Assembly (NCBI GenBank): GCA_977006965.1
Contig: OZ345382.1
Coordinates: 992,001 to 1,056,000 of the forward strand
DNA: 64,000 bases
Reading direction: 5' to 3'
Source of the DNA: Phymatolithon calcareum
Taxonomy: Eukaryota > Rhodophyta > Florideophyceae > Hapalidiales
The translations under genes and the position numbers were made by a program. Positions 10,434-22,060 of this stretch are shown piece after piece; within the stretch, counting starts at the first letter, position 1; every line of letters begins with the position of its first letter. The notes beneath the pieces were generated by a model. The model saw nothing but the letters and a program-made list of their open reading frames with translations. It did no database searches and was not told the origin of the DNA.

Positions 10434-13400
10434 TAGTGTGCCGCGGATCGTCACAAGGACTCATCTAACGAGTGCTTTATTTATGCATTCCAATCCACTG
10501 TTCTCACCTACCCATCAACATGACCTCAACCACCCTAACCAATAAAGAGATGGTTAATATGTTTTGTAAGCGTGATGAGCCCACAGCAAGCAAGTGGACA
10601 GGCGCATGCGGTGTGAAGGGCACACAGAATAGCTTGTGATACTCCAACCTCACGTCGCACATATCCGTCGCCCATCCCGGTGAGTTGCAAGCGCGTTGAG
10701 CTGCCGATATGACCCCCTTACCTTGATTATTAAGCGGCTACTGATTCCCCCGAAAGCTGTTCAGATGTAAGGATGGCTCTCTTATGTGGTGAAATGGCCT
10801 TCGATCGTTTTCCGTATATGGGGATCACGAAGTATCGAAGCACATCGTATGCATATGACTAACTCTTTCCCACAAAGCATCTACATTGACACTCGCTTCC
10901 TCCTACCACATCCAATTTTGTGATCGCCTGTTTTCAATTTACGGATTCGCCCTGAGCGATCGTCGCAAGGCATTATATTTGGAAACTTACAGGCTTAGAT
11001 GTTTCTATTCTCGAACGTTGATCTACGGGGCATATTTGATCTCAACGATATAATTGATTACTGTAGTTTCCAGTCGATCTCCAGTAAACTTCAGAAATAA
11101 TTCGAATATGTGAGTTATTAGAATTATTTCTTCACATTGTGTAACTAAGTCTGGCGTGGTCTACTGAAAGAGTTGTTTGTGCTTCTCACGTAGAACAACT
11201 AATTTATCTGCTGTGAAGGAATGCCGAAGAAAACTACATACATATGTCAAATTTTGACAGGGTATGCTTGCGGACACAACTAGAATTGGTGCGTCCCCTT
11301 AGGGACCATTCTTTTCAATTATTAGTCTAAAGCAAGCGGATTCTTTCCTGATATCACTTCTGCATCTGCCCAGTGCATAAAAGCGATAAACTCAACTATT
11401 TTACTTCTGTTTTAACCTTATCTCTGCTCGCGTTATCGGGTGGCACGCTACTGGACTAAAAATCCGTCTCCTGCTGCGACTAGTGGCGGCCTTGGCGAAG
11501 CTCACAACGTGCAGTGCAAACGAAGACAGGAAGCGCATTCACAGAGCCATAATTCTTCCCAATTTGCCTCATTCGAAGTCGTGTTAGAAGACGATGGAGC
11601 AGCCTGAAATCAGGTCAAGTGCCCTTTCTGCCTCTCGGCTATTCTTTGGACAGATGCCACTGTGATCGTACCTCTTTAAGTGTCTCTCTATCGTTCGGAC
11701 AGACTAGACAATCTCTTTCTCGAGTTGTTTAGTGGTGTGTGGGGAAATCAGTTGAACATACACATAACCGCTAGCTTGAGGATTACAGAGATTGTGTCAT
11801 GTCTTATCTTCATTTGGTGCTGAGACTCAATGGTCTCCCCTTTGTCCTTACATAAAAGCCCGCAAGTTTTTTCGCCGAAAAATTGTTCTAAATAGGCCAG
11901 AGTTTCCTGAAATAGGGCACGGTAAATGAAGGGAACTCTACCCTTGCCTGCTATTCCACTTCTCCTCCTTACTTTCTTCTTTGTAGGCCAATCTAAATGA
12001 ACAGCAGTAGCTTTCTCTTTCCAGCAATTCGCGTATCTCTATATGCATTCTATAGTTTCACCACCTAATCACGCAATGAATTGCCCTTAAGAGACAGCAA
12101 CGTAGGATCAGATGTTCCACTGTTTTCTTGAGAGCGTGCGGGCACATATTGCACTCAGGATCGTAGAGTAGTGCTTCATGCTCGTTTTGAAAATGTGAAA
12201 GGCTGCTACATTCGAGCAATAGTTGACTCTGACCTGATGAAATATAACGGAATCATCACAGTTGCTCTCGAATCGATGAACCAATCTGATCACTAGCTGT
12301 GTTGGTTATTTTACAACACTCGGACAATAGTTTTATGCAACACATCCTATGCAAGATGGTGAACATCATGCATTGCTGCGAATGAAGCTAGTTGCCTCCC
12401 CGCGCCAGAAACGGAAAAGTCGTCATAATAAACGAGTAACTGATGATGCAAATACATGGAAGAGAAGTGGCCGCTTCTCAACTCATTTGTGTTTCAACTC
12501 CAGAGCATTCAGGGTTACCAGTGCGGCCTTGGAACGAGCTGCACTATCACCAAGAGCGACCTCAGAGATATTAGTGAGTACGACGAACGTGAACGACAAA
12601 CAGGACGGGTGATGTCATTTTCGCTTGGAGAAATGTGACGCAGTTACAACATTCTTCTGCGTGAAAGGCCACGACTTCAGCTCCCTGATGGTTCTCTTTT
12701 CCAACCGTTGAGTTTTCGAGAAAATTATCCCCCACGTAAACATTGTCTTTAGATCTACACCGGCCCGAAATGATAAAGATAGCTAGCAACAACAAGGACA
12801 ACCAGAGATCTGCAGGGAGTCTCTAGTTTACATTGCCGTTAATAGCTATCATTATCAGGTCGGATCGGAGTAAGCTGCGTTACCGAAACACATTAAGAAG
12901 TGTCTAGCATTTGATCTCTGTCAACTGGTGATAATTGCCAGCACATATTTGGTTTGCTGCGTAACAACAGTGAGTCGTTACTTGACTTTAGTTGTAGCTG
13001 ACGACCTCATATTGTTACACTTGCCTGCATTGGACTTGGTCTTCTACACGGGAGAAACCAAAATCGACAGAAGCTAAATCATGACCCGTCACTTGGAGCG
13101 TTGTTCAAAATTTTAAGTTTAAAGCTTATTTTAGTTTGGCATTGATCGATGAGAAGCGATTACATCATATGTTCAGAAGTGAAGGCAGTACTGAGAAATT
13201 TTAATTCAATAATGAGCATAAGCAGAGAAAACCATGCATTCTAGTAGGCTTAGTCTTCATTGTACATCCAGCCCACTAGTAGACGGGATATACAGCTTCT
13301 GCGCATCTAATAATCAGCCATTCTCGAAGTCCAAGGGTTGCATTTGCGCAAATATTGTATCCTCCTGATCATGGAGATCATTTTCTTTTGCTCTGTCGCC

Positions 13401-13434
13401 AGCAGGGCATCTGATCCAATGGGGATATGCGATG
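10434..13434. other. AT-rich desert with one LINE remnant
   Basis: About 3 kb without an intact gene. The only recognisable piece is the minus-strand LINE fragment near 12080-12250. Frames at 12349-12801 match nothing. Confidence 0.45.
12080..12250 (-). pseudogene. LINE reverse transcriptase C-terminal remnant (zf-RVT like)
   Basis: Read on the minus strand, the segment gives a Cys/His block: an ECNMC pair followed by the TVEHLILRC signature. This is the zinc-binding tail downstream of reverse transcriptase/RNase H in many non-LTR retrotransposons. The frame is short and surrounded by stops, so this is a decayed fragment. Confidence 0.55.
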
Positions 13435-13830
13435 TTTAATTTTTCAAGCTCCAAAACCTCAAATTGAATAACAGGGCAGCTTCTCACTGTCTTCTGTGTC
13501 GGTCTCGCTCTACTTTCCTAAGTTCTCCTTAAATAGAATTTCTCATCTCGTGAGGGCCCGAGTGAGTCTTTTGCAGTCATATTCAGTCTCCTGGTCTATT
13601 TCCGTAGATCGTAGTGCTCGTTGAAGCGCTACTACCTCAATCAAAGCACCGGTTCCAAAGGATGTCGCCAAGGTCGATTTTCTCCACAGCGGGGCTCTAT
13701 TGAAAATCACCCTTAGGCACCTCAGACGAGTGTTTCTGTCTCTTACTTGAAGCACTCCTGGTTATTACTTTCCGCTCGTCTTCCTCCCTGCAGCCTTTAA
13801 CGGTTTCATCCAGGCGACGTTTCTTCGACA
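13435..13830 (-). repeat. Repeat family T, copy 1 (minus strand)
   Basis: This copy matches 13990-14410 in inverted orientation. Shared coding text ends in DQETEYDCKRLTRALTR, and a shared 3' region runs from GAGAAGCTGCCCTGTTA to CATATCCCC. A reading frame of 70 codons (13543-13755) contains the conserved peptide. The class is unknown. The conserved 3' untranslated tail suggests a retroelement. Confidence 0.6.
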
Positions 13831-13989
13831 CCATGCCGTCTTCCGCGTGTTTTAACGCTCATTTAAGGTCCCCCTCATCCTACCCAATGGACAGACGCCA
13901 ATTCCTTGGTTCGTCCGTAAGCCACAGTAGACGAGACCGTACCTCCATGTCCAAGTTTGCGCAGCGCTTTCATGAGTCTATCATATTCC

Positions 13990-14410
13990 GTGCCCATATC
14001 GCTCAGCACCAAAGCTAAATTTGATATTTTGACCGAAACATTGATTGATTTTGGATGCTCATTGCATTGTCGTGCTCCAGAGCTGCAGTTGCCTGCACAA
14101 GATTCGAAAACATATTTCGCTGCTGTTTTCGAGAAATTGAACTTGCACCGGGCCTAGCTTGGGAGTGCATCGTGTTGCAACGTATGCTACGGGCTATGAA
14201 GATGGACCAAGAAACGGAATACGAATGCAAAAGACTTACTCGGGCCCTCACAGGGAGAGAAATTCGAATTAAGGAGATATTAGAAGGAGAGTAGAGAGAT
14301 GAGTATGGAAAACAACGAGAAGCTGCCCTGTTACTCAATTTGAGGCTTTGGGAGCTTTTAAAATAAATCAACATATATCCCCGCTTGGGAGTGCACAATT
14401 CTACGCTTCG
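13990..14410 (+). repeat. Repeat family T, copy 2 (plus strand)
   Basis: This is the head-to-head partner of copy 1. The frame 14055-14294 ends in DQETEYECKRLTRALTGREI and a short Glu-rich tail, followed by the shared AGAAGCTGCCCTGTTACTCA 3' region and an AAAATAAATCAACAT end. A third partial copy lies at 32433-32525. Confidence 0.6.
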
Positions 14411-14423
14411 TACACTTTTTAGT

Positions 14424-15135
14424 TTTTTTTTGCAACTGTTTAGTTGTTTATTTGAAAGCCCTCATTAACACTCCTAAGACTGTACGGGAGCAGCTTTTCG
14501 TAACTTCTTCATTCTGGTATATCGCCTGGTCCCTAATACAGGGACTCGTCGTCCATATTGTCAATTATGGTCACGCTGTAGAGTAGTATGGAGTCTAATG
14601 CCTTTTCCGTTCTTAACATTTCTCCGGAGTCCAGTTCATACTTTGCTAGGTTCATACGTATGGTCTCCAGGTGGAGCTCTGCTGCCGTTCCGAATGTATT
14701 CGATATTAGCGTCGTGCTCACTTGAAGGAACCTTCCGCTTGCGTATTTTATGGCCAGCTGTCGATGTCTCACCTTGGTAAACCTGAGGTACGGTATTTTC
14801 CTCTTTCTTCTTGCTTCAAGCCTCGTGCCCTCTTTTGCGAACAGTATTCGTCGGAGTTGGGCCTGGAGATTTCCCTTCCTGCATATGTTTGAAGGGGGCC
14901 GCGAAGTGTTCTTGTTGCAGCATCGCGGCAATATCGCGACTTGCCCACTGTAGTTCTTTGAAGTTTCGCTCTTCCCTTGGCTTGGATAGGATAGTCGAAT
15001 TCCTTGCCTTTCCTCGTAGCAGCATCCTCAGCGCTAATATTTCTCTCCTGTGTTCTGGTGATTGGATCCTACACAGAACCCGGAGCCGCTCGATCCTTCC
15101 ACTTGCCGTACCACCGAATACTTGGAAGAAGAAGG
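14424..15135 (-). mobile_element. LINE-like element, copy 1, with 13-bp target duplication
   Basis: TACACTTTTTAGT occurs at 14411-14423 and again at 15136-15148, flanking the copy. The 3' end on the minus strand is an A-run (T-run at 14424-14431), as expected for target-primed reverse transcription. The minus strand encodes the C-terminal part of a protein: a first block with KPREERNFKELQWASRDIAA, then a shifted frame (14533-14931) ending ELDSGEMLRTEKALDSILLY to DDESLY and a stop. The same end is conserved in copy 3 at 39017. The domain is not one I recognise. The copy is 5' truncated and frameshifted. Confidence 0.75.
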
Positions 15136-15148
15136 TACACTTTTTAGT

Positions 15149-15667
15149 GCTACGCGGATTCTGCTGAAGCCTTCTTGCACACCAGACGAGCAGGCAGTAT
15201 TAAAAGAAGTAATGGGCAGGCATACAAACCGCTGACCGCGACACTTGAGCAGAAGCCTTACTTGATAGAAGAGAAAATGCGTAGGGAGAGTGCAAAAGCT
15301 GCCAATTCACTCTGAACAAGGGGTACCAGGCACTAGAATAAAATGTTCACATTTTGCTATGCGAGCCCCAAAGTGGAAAAAGTAATGACACTCCAAATAG
15401 TTGTCAATAGGTTTGCGAGATTTGAAGTGTGACAAACTCAGCCATCGCGCTTCAGCGCAGTGTCGATTTGGGACTATGTACAACCCTCACGGGGTCCGCC
15501 GCGCGACAATGATCGTTGACGAAGCGTGACTCTACGCAGTGGCATAAATTCGCAGTCGATGCCCTTCACGGCATCAGAGGCGGGTCTTGGAAGGTCGTCG
15601 AGCTCGTTACATTTTTGTGGTGGAACTTCCAAGCTGGATAGGATTAAACTGTTGTGCTGTGTGTAAT
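15149..15667. other. No supported gene
   Basis: AT-rich sequence between the LINE copy and repeat R. The minus-strand frame 15474-15764 starts inside R, and its extension outside has no match in the second copy of R. Confidence 0.4.
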
Positions 15668-16950
15668 AAATTAGAAGAACACCCTTTGTATGAGCAGCAA
15701 GGCCAGAGACGGTGCGGAGGTATGGAAATCGTCTCAGATTTGCCCACCTCAATCCTGCCATCACCTACCTCTTGAGATCATACACTGCGTACAGACCACC
15801 GATGATGGCATACACGCCGCTACAAGACAACTACCGCCGGTGCTCCGCATGAATCGATACCCATTGGTTTGTCGCGGCGACGCATCCAGCGGCAGCGGGA
15901 AAGCGACCACGCGCGATGACATCCGGGCGTTGATCGACATCGCTAATGACTGTCTTGGAGCCGCAACCAGTGGCAGTCGAGCAGCAGCGCCGCGCGAAGG
16001 ATCCCCGTGCCGAGCCAGGTCGTTCGACACTGTCTCGAGCCGCAACTAGCGGCGCCACGCGCTAAGACGCTCTCGCGACAACCTAGGTCACCCGACAGCG
16101 CCGGGCGCCACAACCGGTGGCCGCCTGGAAGAACCGTTACGCGCGTGACGACCGGGCTAAGGACGCCTTCTGGACGCTTTCCATGCGATCCTCTCATCAG
16201 GTTGCGCCACGCGGCGCCGGGCTGCGACAGGCCGAGACTCTGTGCGTCACATTAACAGGCGCGTACACACGGCGGCGGTTGAAAACACAGCTGCACGCAG
16301 CGCAGAGTCTAAAGCTTGCGCGACAGTCTCACCGGCGCGCACAATCGCCAGCAACTGCTCTAGAGTCCGAGCCTCGCCGATCGAAATCTCTATATCAAGC
16401 AAGACGCTGAAGAAACCTTGATCTCCAGCACACGCATCGCCAGCTTGCGGACGCGTTCACACGGAGGCACGCACTTCGGAACGTGCCTGAACCGAGACGT
16501 GAACCGCGCGTAAGGCAGCGAACAGCGTGAGGAGCTTTTTGGTACACCGGCTGTCCTTTTCCCACAAAGGACTCGTGCGATATCTGATTTCTCGGCGGAG
16601 GCTAGACAGGTGAGCTTTTCGAGTTGGCAGCCCGCGTTCTTTTGTTGACCACCCACCCACCCTTCATAGTCTTTTGTAGTAGTAGTGAAGCTATCGCACG
16701 GCTACAAGTACGGCAATCCGGTTCTCCGGCAAGCGGTGCTTGTCCGGGAGGAGGTTCCTAAGAGTTACTGGACGGTGTCCGGGAACTCTAGTAAGGAGAA
16801 GCGCGACACTGCTCGCCTTCTTTGGGGAGCTAGACCGTTGGACGCCGTGAAAGCAAAGTCGCCAAAATTTCGGTTTTATGTTTCGAATAAAACCGCAGAT
16901 CTTTCTAAGTCTGTCAAGGCAGGCAGTCTCCAAGCCTACTTCGCTATCAC
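15668..16950 (+). repeat. Repeat R, copy 1 (about 1.28 kb)
   Basis: R is similar along its length to the inverted copy at 34731-38388 once the hAT insertion there is removed. AAT flanks it on both sides (15665-15667, 16951-16953), and the other copy is also bordered by AAT on the same strand, so a 3-bp duplication is possible. One end reads GAAGAACACCC and the other CGCTATCAC; they are not inverted repeats of each other. The centre is GC-rich. A frame near 16700-16860 keeps the peptides EEVPKSYWTVSGN and RLLWGARPLDA in both copies, so R may carry degenerate coding sequence. Class unknown. Confidence 0.7.
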
Positions 16951-16953
16951 AAT

Positions 16954-17649
16954 AAACTTTCCGATAGCGAATTTTGTTCAATAAACATGGTTCTCGTTCT
17001 TGTTCTTCAATGCCTTATAATTCTTAGCACGGCCAGTAGAATATGGTGAGAAGTGCATTTGATGACTTCTGGATGGTATAGTGGATGTGTCGCGAAATTT
17101 CAGTTTCGTGCTTGATATTGAGACCGGCTAGGGTTACTCAAGATGAGTAACTTTGGAGCCGGTGTATTCTCGTCGAGGTCCAACGTCAAAGACCTTATCC
17201 CGCGGTATCGCTGTGAAGCAAACTTCGATGGTTGTTTTCTTACTTGCTAGTCGAACTCCATCGATGGATGAGTGCAGCGGCTTTTATAATGTTATGTGAA
17301 GAGCACAAGGAAAACATAATATCGCCTAAGCTTACGTGTTGCTCCAATTCCGTACCCGACAGTTAGTATTCCGAAGATTGGATTTTGCGCGCAAGCGGTA
17401 AATTCGGTGAAATAAGAAAACGCATGTAAGAATCCGTATGGCCACCTCGCGAATCACTGGGATACAAATTCGTGTAACTATAAGAAAGCGCTCGTGCTGC
17501 GGAATCCATGGCTTTTTCTTGCTTCTGAATTTCATTTCGATGATTACCAGCATTCATCATGTTTCCTCTCTCAAGTCTTCCCGATTGCCATCTCATCGCT
17601 TATATCGATTTTGCTACACGATGGGAGGTGCTCCTGTTTTCTATAACGA
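16954..17649. other. Intergenic with a 39-base hairpin
   Basis: No gene is supported. At 17124-17162 the outer arms CCGGCT/AGCCGG and inner arms GTTACTC/GAGTAAC form a two-part stem with a short asymmetric internal loop and the loop AAGAT. This could be an RNA structure, function unknown. Confidence 0.4.
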
Positions 17650-17935
17650 AATTGGGAACCTGCCTCTTGCATATTTTACGGCCAGCTGTCGATGTCGCAC
17701 CTTGGCAAACCTGAGGATGGCCGAAATATCGCCTGGTTTGTCGCACGGTATTTTTCTCTTTCTCCTTGCTTCGAGTCGTGCGCCTTCTTTTGCAAACAGT
17801 ATTCGTCAGAGTTGGCCAGAGGATTTCCCTTCCTGCATATATTTGAAGGGAATCTCAAACTGGGGAGCAGACTCCTGTGCGGTGAATTATTACTAGGTAG
17901 TGGCGGGATAGTTTCCCACTGTGTTCAAAGGTAGA
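17650..17935 (-). repeat. LINE-like element, copy 2 (fragment)
   Basis: About 220 bp closely match copy 1 (14727-14897), including the minus-strand peptide SNICRKGN, with weaker similarity to 17935. Both ends are truncated and no target duplication was found. Confidence 0.65.
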
Positions 17936-19552
17936 GAACAAAACATGAAGAGGGCAAAGCAAAATGCTTTTTTTATGCGCTGAGACTTGGTGCGGACAAA
18001 GGATTTGATGACATCGACATACAATGTCATACTTTTCGATGTAGAAAGGTTTTTGTCTTTCTCTTTATGGGCGGCAACTTTTACATTGTCAGAAACAAAA
18101 CTTCATAGGAAGAGTAAGAAAAGACGAATTCACCATACTTAGGAGAAGGTTCACATAGATGCTTGAAGTTCTCGCCACGAAGCTGCGTACTTGAAATACG
18201 AAATGACTGTGGTGAGGATATTATTTGCGAAAATACTACTTGACATTCATCTGCAGGTGCAGACTGCGAGCTTCTGTCCTCAGGTGGACTGGAAAACACG
18301 GGCGCTGTCATTTCTCAAACGCTGAGGTTTCGGGAGCTCTATAATGAGGCCGAAAATCATTGCTTCACATACTCAAAGAGCAACCAGGTGCGAAGGATCG
18401 AAGCAGCAGTGCACTATACCACACCGCACTGGATCGCATGACCCTAGGTGGGTGCTATTACGAGCGACGGACGCCCTGCACGGGAAGCGCGATGTATCAC
18501 AGGTATCAGCGCAGGCTCAAACTATATTACACACATTTAGCAACATACGACTCGAGAACAGGAAAGATAAATCTTTGACTATGCAACGATAAGTAGTTAA
18601 TTCTTTCCCGAACAATGGAGTTGTGCAAAACAGAAGTAATGCATCATCCTCTCATCTGGTCGCAATCCGCTTTGTTTTCAGGTAAATGTTATTGATCGTG
18701 GTGTCCTCAAACATGTGGGCTATTTCTCTTTACGTGCACATGTCGTCATTATACAAGCCTCCATTGAGGCTCCGATACGAGCAATAAAACTTGCCTGTTG
18801 TCCACAGCCACGCTCTTCTCAAATCGGTATCAATACTGTACTTGCTGTATAAAGTAATGCTAAGCATTGCGTGTTGCATCTACTGCTACTGTACATTTCG
18901 TCCTTGACAATCGAGGAAACTGCGGCATCAAAATACCTTTGTGGCAATCTCAACGTTCAAAAAACAGCATTTTCTGATGATGACAAATTTGAGCTCCATG
19001 TCGAGATCACGAGCATACATTAGGGGATCGCCGTTCACTGATGCTGCCAAGTGGCACGTCAATCCACACGATCATTGGTCGACTCGACGTTCAATTGGCT
19101 GTGAGAAACGTGCGCTCCACCACACATGTAATCGCACCTCTCGAGCCATCAATCGCATCTCAATCTCCACCAAAATGTGCCTCACAGCGCCACAACCCTC
19201 GCGTCAACTGCTGTCCATTCACTCCACGAGCCCGCACCGCCACGAACGTACATACCTCTCAATTGACCCCAATCTACAAGAACACGTTTCCGAGTCGCAG
19301 CGCAGATCACGCCGTCGAACTTGACGTCCCCGTACGAACTCAAACTCCAACCTCCGTGTCGCCATGGCCCCCGCATTCGTTCCCGCGCTCCCCGTCGCGA
19401 GTGCATCCTTGTAAGTTTTCCATCTTCCGCTTTCCGTCCACATCTGTCGTCATGCGCACGCAACTGACATCGAATTTCTCCACACGCACCCACACACGAT
19501 CCACCGCGCAGCGCTCTCGGTACTTCCTCCTTCGTCTCCGCTCGTCCGCAAC
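17936..19552. other. Intergenic; contains the aldolase 5' region
   Basis: No gene is supported from 17936 to about 19000. From about 19040 the sequence becomes C-rich (ACTCAACC-type, CACACGCACCC) with few G residues on the plus strand. This composition is typical of a promoter and untranslated leader and continues to the aldolase start. Frames at 18941-19673 follow from that composition. Confidence 0.45.
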
Positions 19553-19591
19553 ATGCGACCGCACGCCGTGCATCGCTCGCGCCGCGAATGA
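19553..19591 (+). promoter_or_regulatory. 12-codon upstream ORF overlapping the aldolase start (ATGA)
   Basis: An ATG at 19553 opens the short peptide [12 protein letters not shown], whose TGA stop (19589-19591) overlaps the aldolase ATG (19588-19590) as ATGA. If the transcript begins upstream of 19553, ribosomes must bypass this start or reinitiate, so the uORF could tune aldolase expression. The transcript start is unknown. Confidence 0.5.
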
Positions 19592-20661
19592 GCGTCGATC
19601 AGTTCGCCGACGAACTTATCGCCACCGCGAACAAAATCGCATCACCAGGGAAGGGTATCCTTGCCGTCGATGAGTCCACCAAGACGGTCGGCAAACGTCT
19701 TGCCACCATTGGTGTCGAGAACACCGAGGCCACCCGTCAGGCTTATCGTGGACTTCTTTTCACTTGTGCCGGCCTGGGTGATTACATCTCCGGTGCCATC
19801 CTCTTCGAGGAAACTCTCTACCAGTCGTCCGCAGCCGGTAAACCGTTTGTGGATTGTCTGAATGAGCTCGGTATCATCCCTGGAATTAAGGTTGACAAGG
19901 GTCTCTCTCCGCTGGGCAATGCCGCCCCGTTCGAAACTTGGTGCACCGGTCTGGACGGTCTTTCCGAACGTGCCGCCGCGTACTACAAGCAAGGCGCTCG
20001 ATTTGCAAAGTGGCGCGCAGTTCTGCAGATCTCTCCGTCCACACCGAGCAAAATAAGCATCGCGGAGAATTGCGGCGGTTTGGCACGATACGCTCGCACC
20101 GTGCAGGATGAGGGGTTGGTGCCGATCATAGAACCGGAAATTCTTATGGATGGTGACCATAACATCGATCGCACCGCAGAGGTACAGGAGGAGGTTCTTG
20201 CGGCTGTGTACAAGGCGTGTGATTTGAATGGGGTGCTTCTTGAGGGGTCGCTTCTCAAGCCGAATATGGTGGTCCCGGGATCTGATTTCCCTGGTACGAC
20301 CAGTCCGGAGGAGATTGGAAAGTACACCGTGCGTACCCTTGAACGTCGTGTGCCGGCCAGTGTGCCTGGTGTCATGTTTCTTTCCGGCGGTATGTCTGAG
20401 GAAGAGGCAAGTGTCAATCTGTCCGCCATGAATTCTCTCCCGCGGAAGGGACCGTGGAGTCTTAGCTTCTCCTACGGACGTGCGCTGCAGCAGTCGTGTC
20501 TGAAGACCTGGATGGGCAAACCGGAAAGTGTCAAGGCGGCACAGGAAGCACTGTTGGCACGTGCACGTGCGAATTCGTTGGCGAATCAGGGGAAGTATAC
20601 TAAGGGCAGTGAGCCGTCTTTGGATGCACTTGGAACTTTTGAGAAGGGATATAAGTATTAA
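19588..20661 (+). CDS. FBA: Class I fructose-bisphosphate aldolase
   Basis: This 357-residue protein spans the whole class I aldolase barrel (about 358-364 residues in most eukaryotes). It cleaves fructose-1,6-bisphosphate to glyceraldehyde-3-phosphate and dihydroxyacetone phosphate. Visible catalytic residues are D28 in the GILAVDEST motif, K101 in GIKVDKG, K141 in ARFAKWR, E182 in IEPEIL, and the Schiff-base lysine K224 in [13 protein letters not shown]. The LSGG loop is at 265-268, R298 is in YGRALQQ, and the protein ends in the conserved C-terminal Tyr357. There is no N-terminal extension, so it is probably the cytosolic glycolytic/gluconeogenic form. The ATG at 19588 matches the usual family start. 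The gene is intronless. Its neighbour PURL lies downstream in the same direction, separated by a WD40 pseudogene. Confidence 0.97.
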   Translation: MSVDQFADELIATANKIASPGKGILAVDESTKTVGKRLATIGVENTEATRQAYRGLLFTCAGLGDYISGAILFEETLYQSSAAGKPFVDCLNELGIIPGIKVDKGLSPLGNAAPFETWCTGLDGLSERAAAYYKQGARFAKWRAVLQISPSTPSKISIAENCGGLARYARTVQDEGLVPIIEPEILMDGDHNIDRTAEVQEEVLAAVYKACDLNGVLLEGSLLKPNMVVPGSDFPGTTSPEEIGKYTVRTLERRVPASVPGVMFLSGGMSEEEASVNLSAMNSLPRKGPWSLSFSYGRALQQSCLKTWMGKPESVKAAQEALLARARANSLANQGKYTKGSEPSLDALGTFEKGYKY

Positions 20662-21494
20662 GAAGGTTGAGGAAAGAAGAAGATGCTTAACTATGTCCTA
20701 TCGGCTCTTTTACATGTTCATCAGCCTTTTTCCCATCCAATTTGTCAAACAATTCTTTCTCACACTTTTGCAAAGAACGCCCACCGGACGGTCACTGCTG
20801 TTGAGGACTGTGTGCAGCGGAAACGTATGTGAAGGCGGTGGTGGTGCCTTTATTTTCCGATAGTTATTTCAATACTTTGCTGCCGAGATTTCTTGTCGCA
20901 GTTTTTTCTCCTTCGTCACTTGCTTTTAGCAGCTTTACCAACGGAATATAAACAATTATTGCGTGCTACTATACACGGTATCGGATTTTTTTTGAATTCC
21001 ATCATCGCTTCGTCTGTACCGCAGCTTCGCGTGCTTCATGCTGTTCCTTGCGAACGTCGATTTCTGGAGATTTTAACAAAAGTTATCATCTTCATGCTAT
21101 GTTAGGTTAAATTTTACATGGAGAAACAGTACCACTATTCAATCCGACTAGAGACACCCAGTTCGAGCAAGCAGATGGCAGCGTTCAGAGAAATGTCTCT
21201 CCTGCGGTTGATCGACGTAGTGTGCACACATCGATTGTCGCAAAACAGTTCCTCAGAAACGTCTGGGAACGACTCTGGACAAAAATGGGATGTCTCCTGA
21301 CCACAAGCGCGAGTAAAGAACACCGCTCCCTTCTTGCCAATGCTGTTTGGCTTTCCCTTTTCTGAGCCTTCGACTCCGAAACCATGCCTGTTTTTCTTGT
21401 GACTAAATAGAAGCCTCCATGACTCTTCGATACAAAACAAAGACGATCTCAAAATCCTTGTCATGTTTGTCCAATTTGTCTGTAGCTTATGCTG
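20662..21494. other. Aldolase 3' region and unrecognised DNA
   Basis: The aldolase 3' untranslated region is followed by AT-rich sequence. The minus-strand frame 21135-21506 (123 codons) has no recognised domain. It lies directly downstream of the WD40 remnant on the same strand and could be part of the same broken gene. Confidence 0.35.
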
Positions 21495-21745
21495 TTCCAC
21501 AGGCACATCGTTGTATCACGAGAACCAGATACAATTCAAAGACAATCCGAAGTAACCTGAACGAAACCGGGCTGCGTTCCTGTGTCCGCGCAGCGGCTTT
21601 CCGACGTGAGCAAAAGTTGCCGTGTCCCACCCATGGATAGTTCTCTTGGCCGATCCGAAGACCACATGTCGGCAATCAGGACTGGACGTGCAATGCACCT
21701 TGTTGTTGTATTGCCTCCTCAATGGTGCTCCGATTTGCACGTCAG
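21495..21745 (-). pseudogene. WD40-repeat gene fragment
   Basis: The minus strand reads NKVHCTSSPDCRHVVFGSAK, then a WDTAT block and KPLRGH, matching the common WD40 pattern (VHSVAFSPDGRHVVSGS.. IRVWD ..G.PLRGH). After a shift, a second partial blade reads IVSGSRDTT with a Leu-Trp pair. Only about one and a half repeats survive, with substitutions at consensus positions and a frameshift. It is probably the remnant of a large WD40 repeat gene. Confidence 0.65.
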
Positions 21746-21809
21746 AAGGCATTGCAAGAGAACGACCAGTTTTCTTTAGTGCAGAAGTAAATTTCCTTCT
21801 GCAGTCGTG

Positions 21810-21987
21810 GAGATCCGGGAGCGGACCAATGGGACTTGCCATGTCGGGGGTATCGATTATTGATTCTTTCCCGGAGAAATGCGGAAGTGAATCGCCTTAC
21901 AAAACTCCTACTATGATACCCAACGCATACTGGCGAATCATCGATGCCCCCGACATGGCAAGTCCCATTGGTCTGCTCCCGGATCTC
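21810..21987. repeat. 48-bp near-perfect inverted repeat, 82-bp spacer
   Basis: The arms are 21810-21857 and 21940-21987 (GAGATCCGGGAGC.. and its complement), with only two mismatches by eye. The right arm contains the first in-frame Met (21944) of the longest PURL frame, which argues that this Met is not the true start. It may be a foldback element or a rearrangement in the PURL promoter region. Confidence 0.75.
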
Positions 21988-22060
21988 GCACAAGTGCTCA
22001 TTCCTCTCAGTAAGTCGGCTCCACTGTCGTGCTATTGCCACATACAGGGCGTGTGGCGCC

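Noticed and set aside
15668-16950. Repeat R as a solo LTR
   Set aside because: No TG...CA ends and no 4-6-bp target duplication are visible; left unclassified.
21944-22060. Upstream Met as the PURL start
   Set aside because: It lies in the arm of an inverted repeat, and the leader from 22061 fits better with a targeting peptide and start context.
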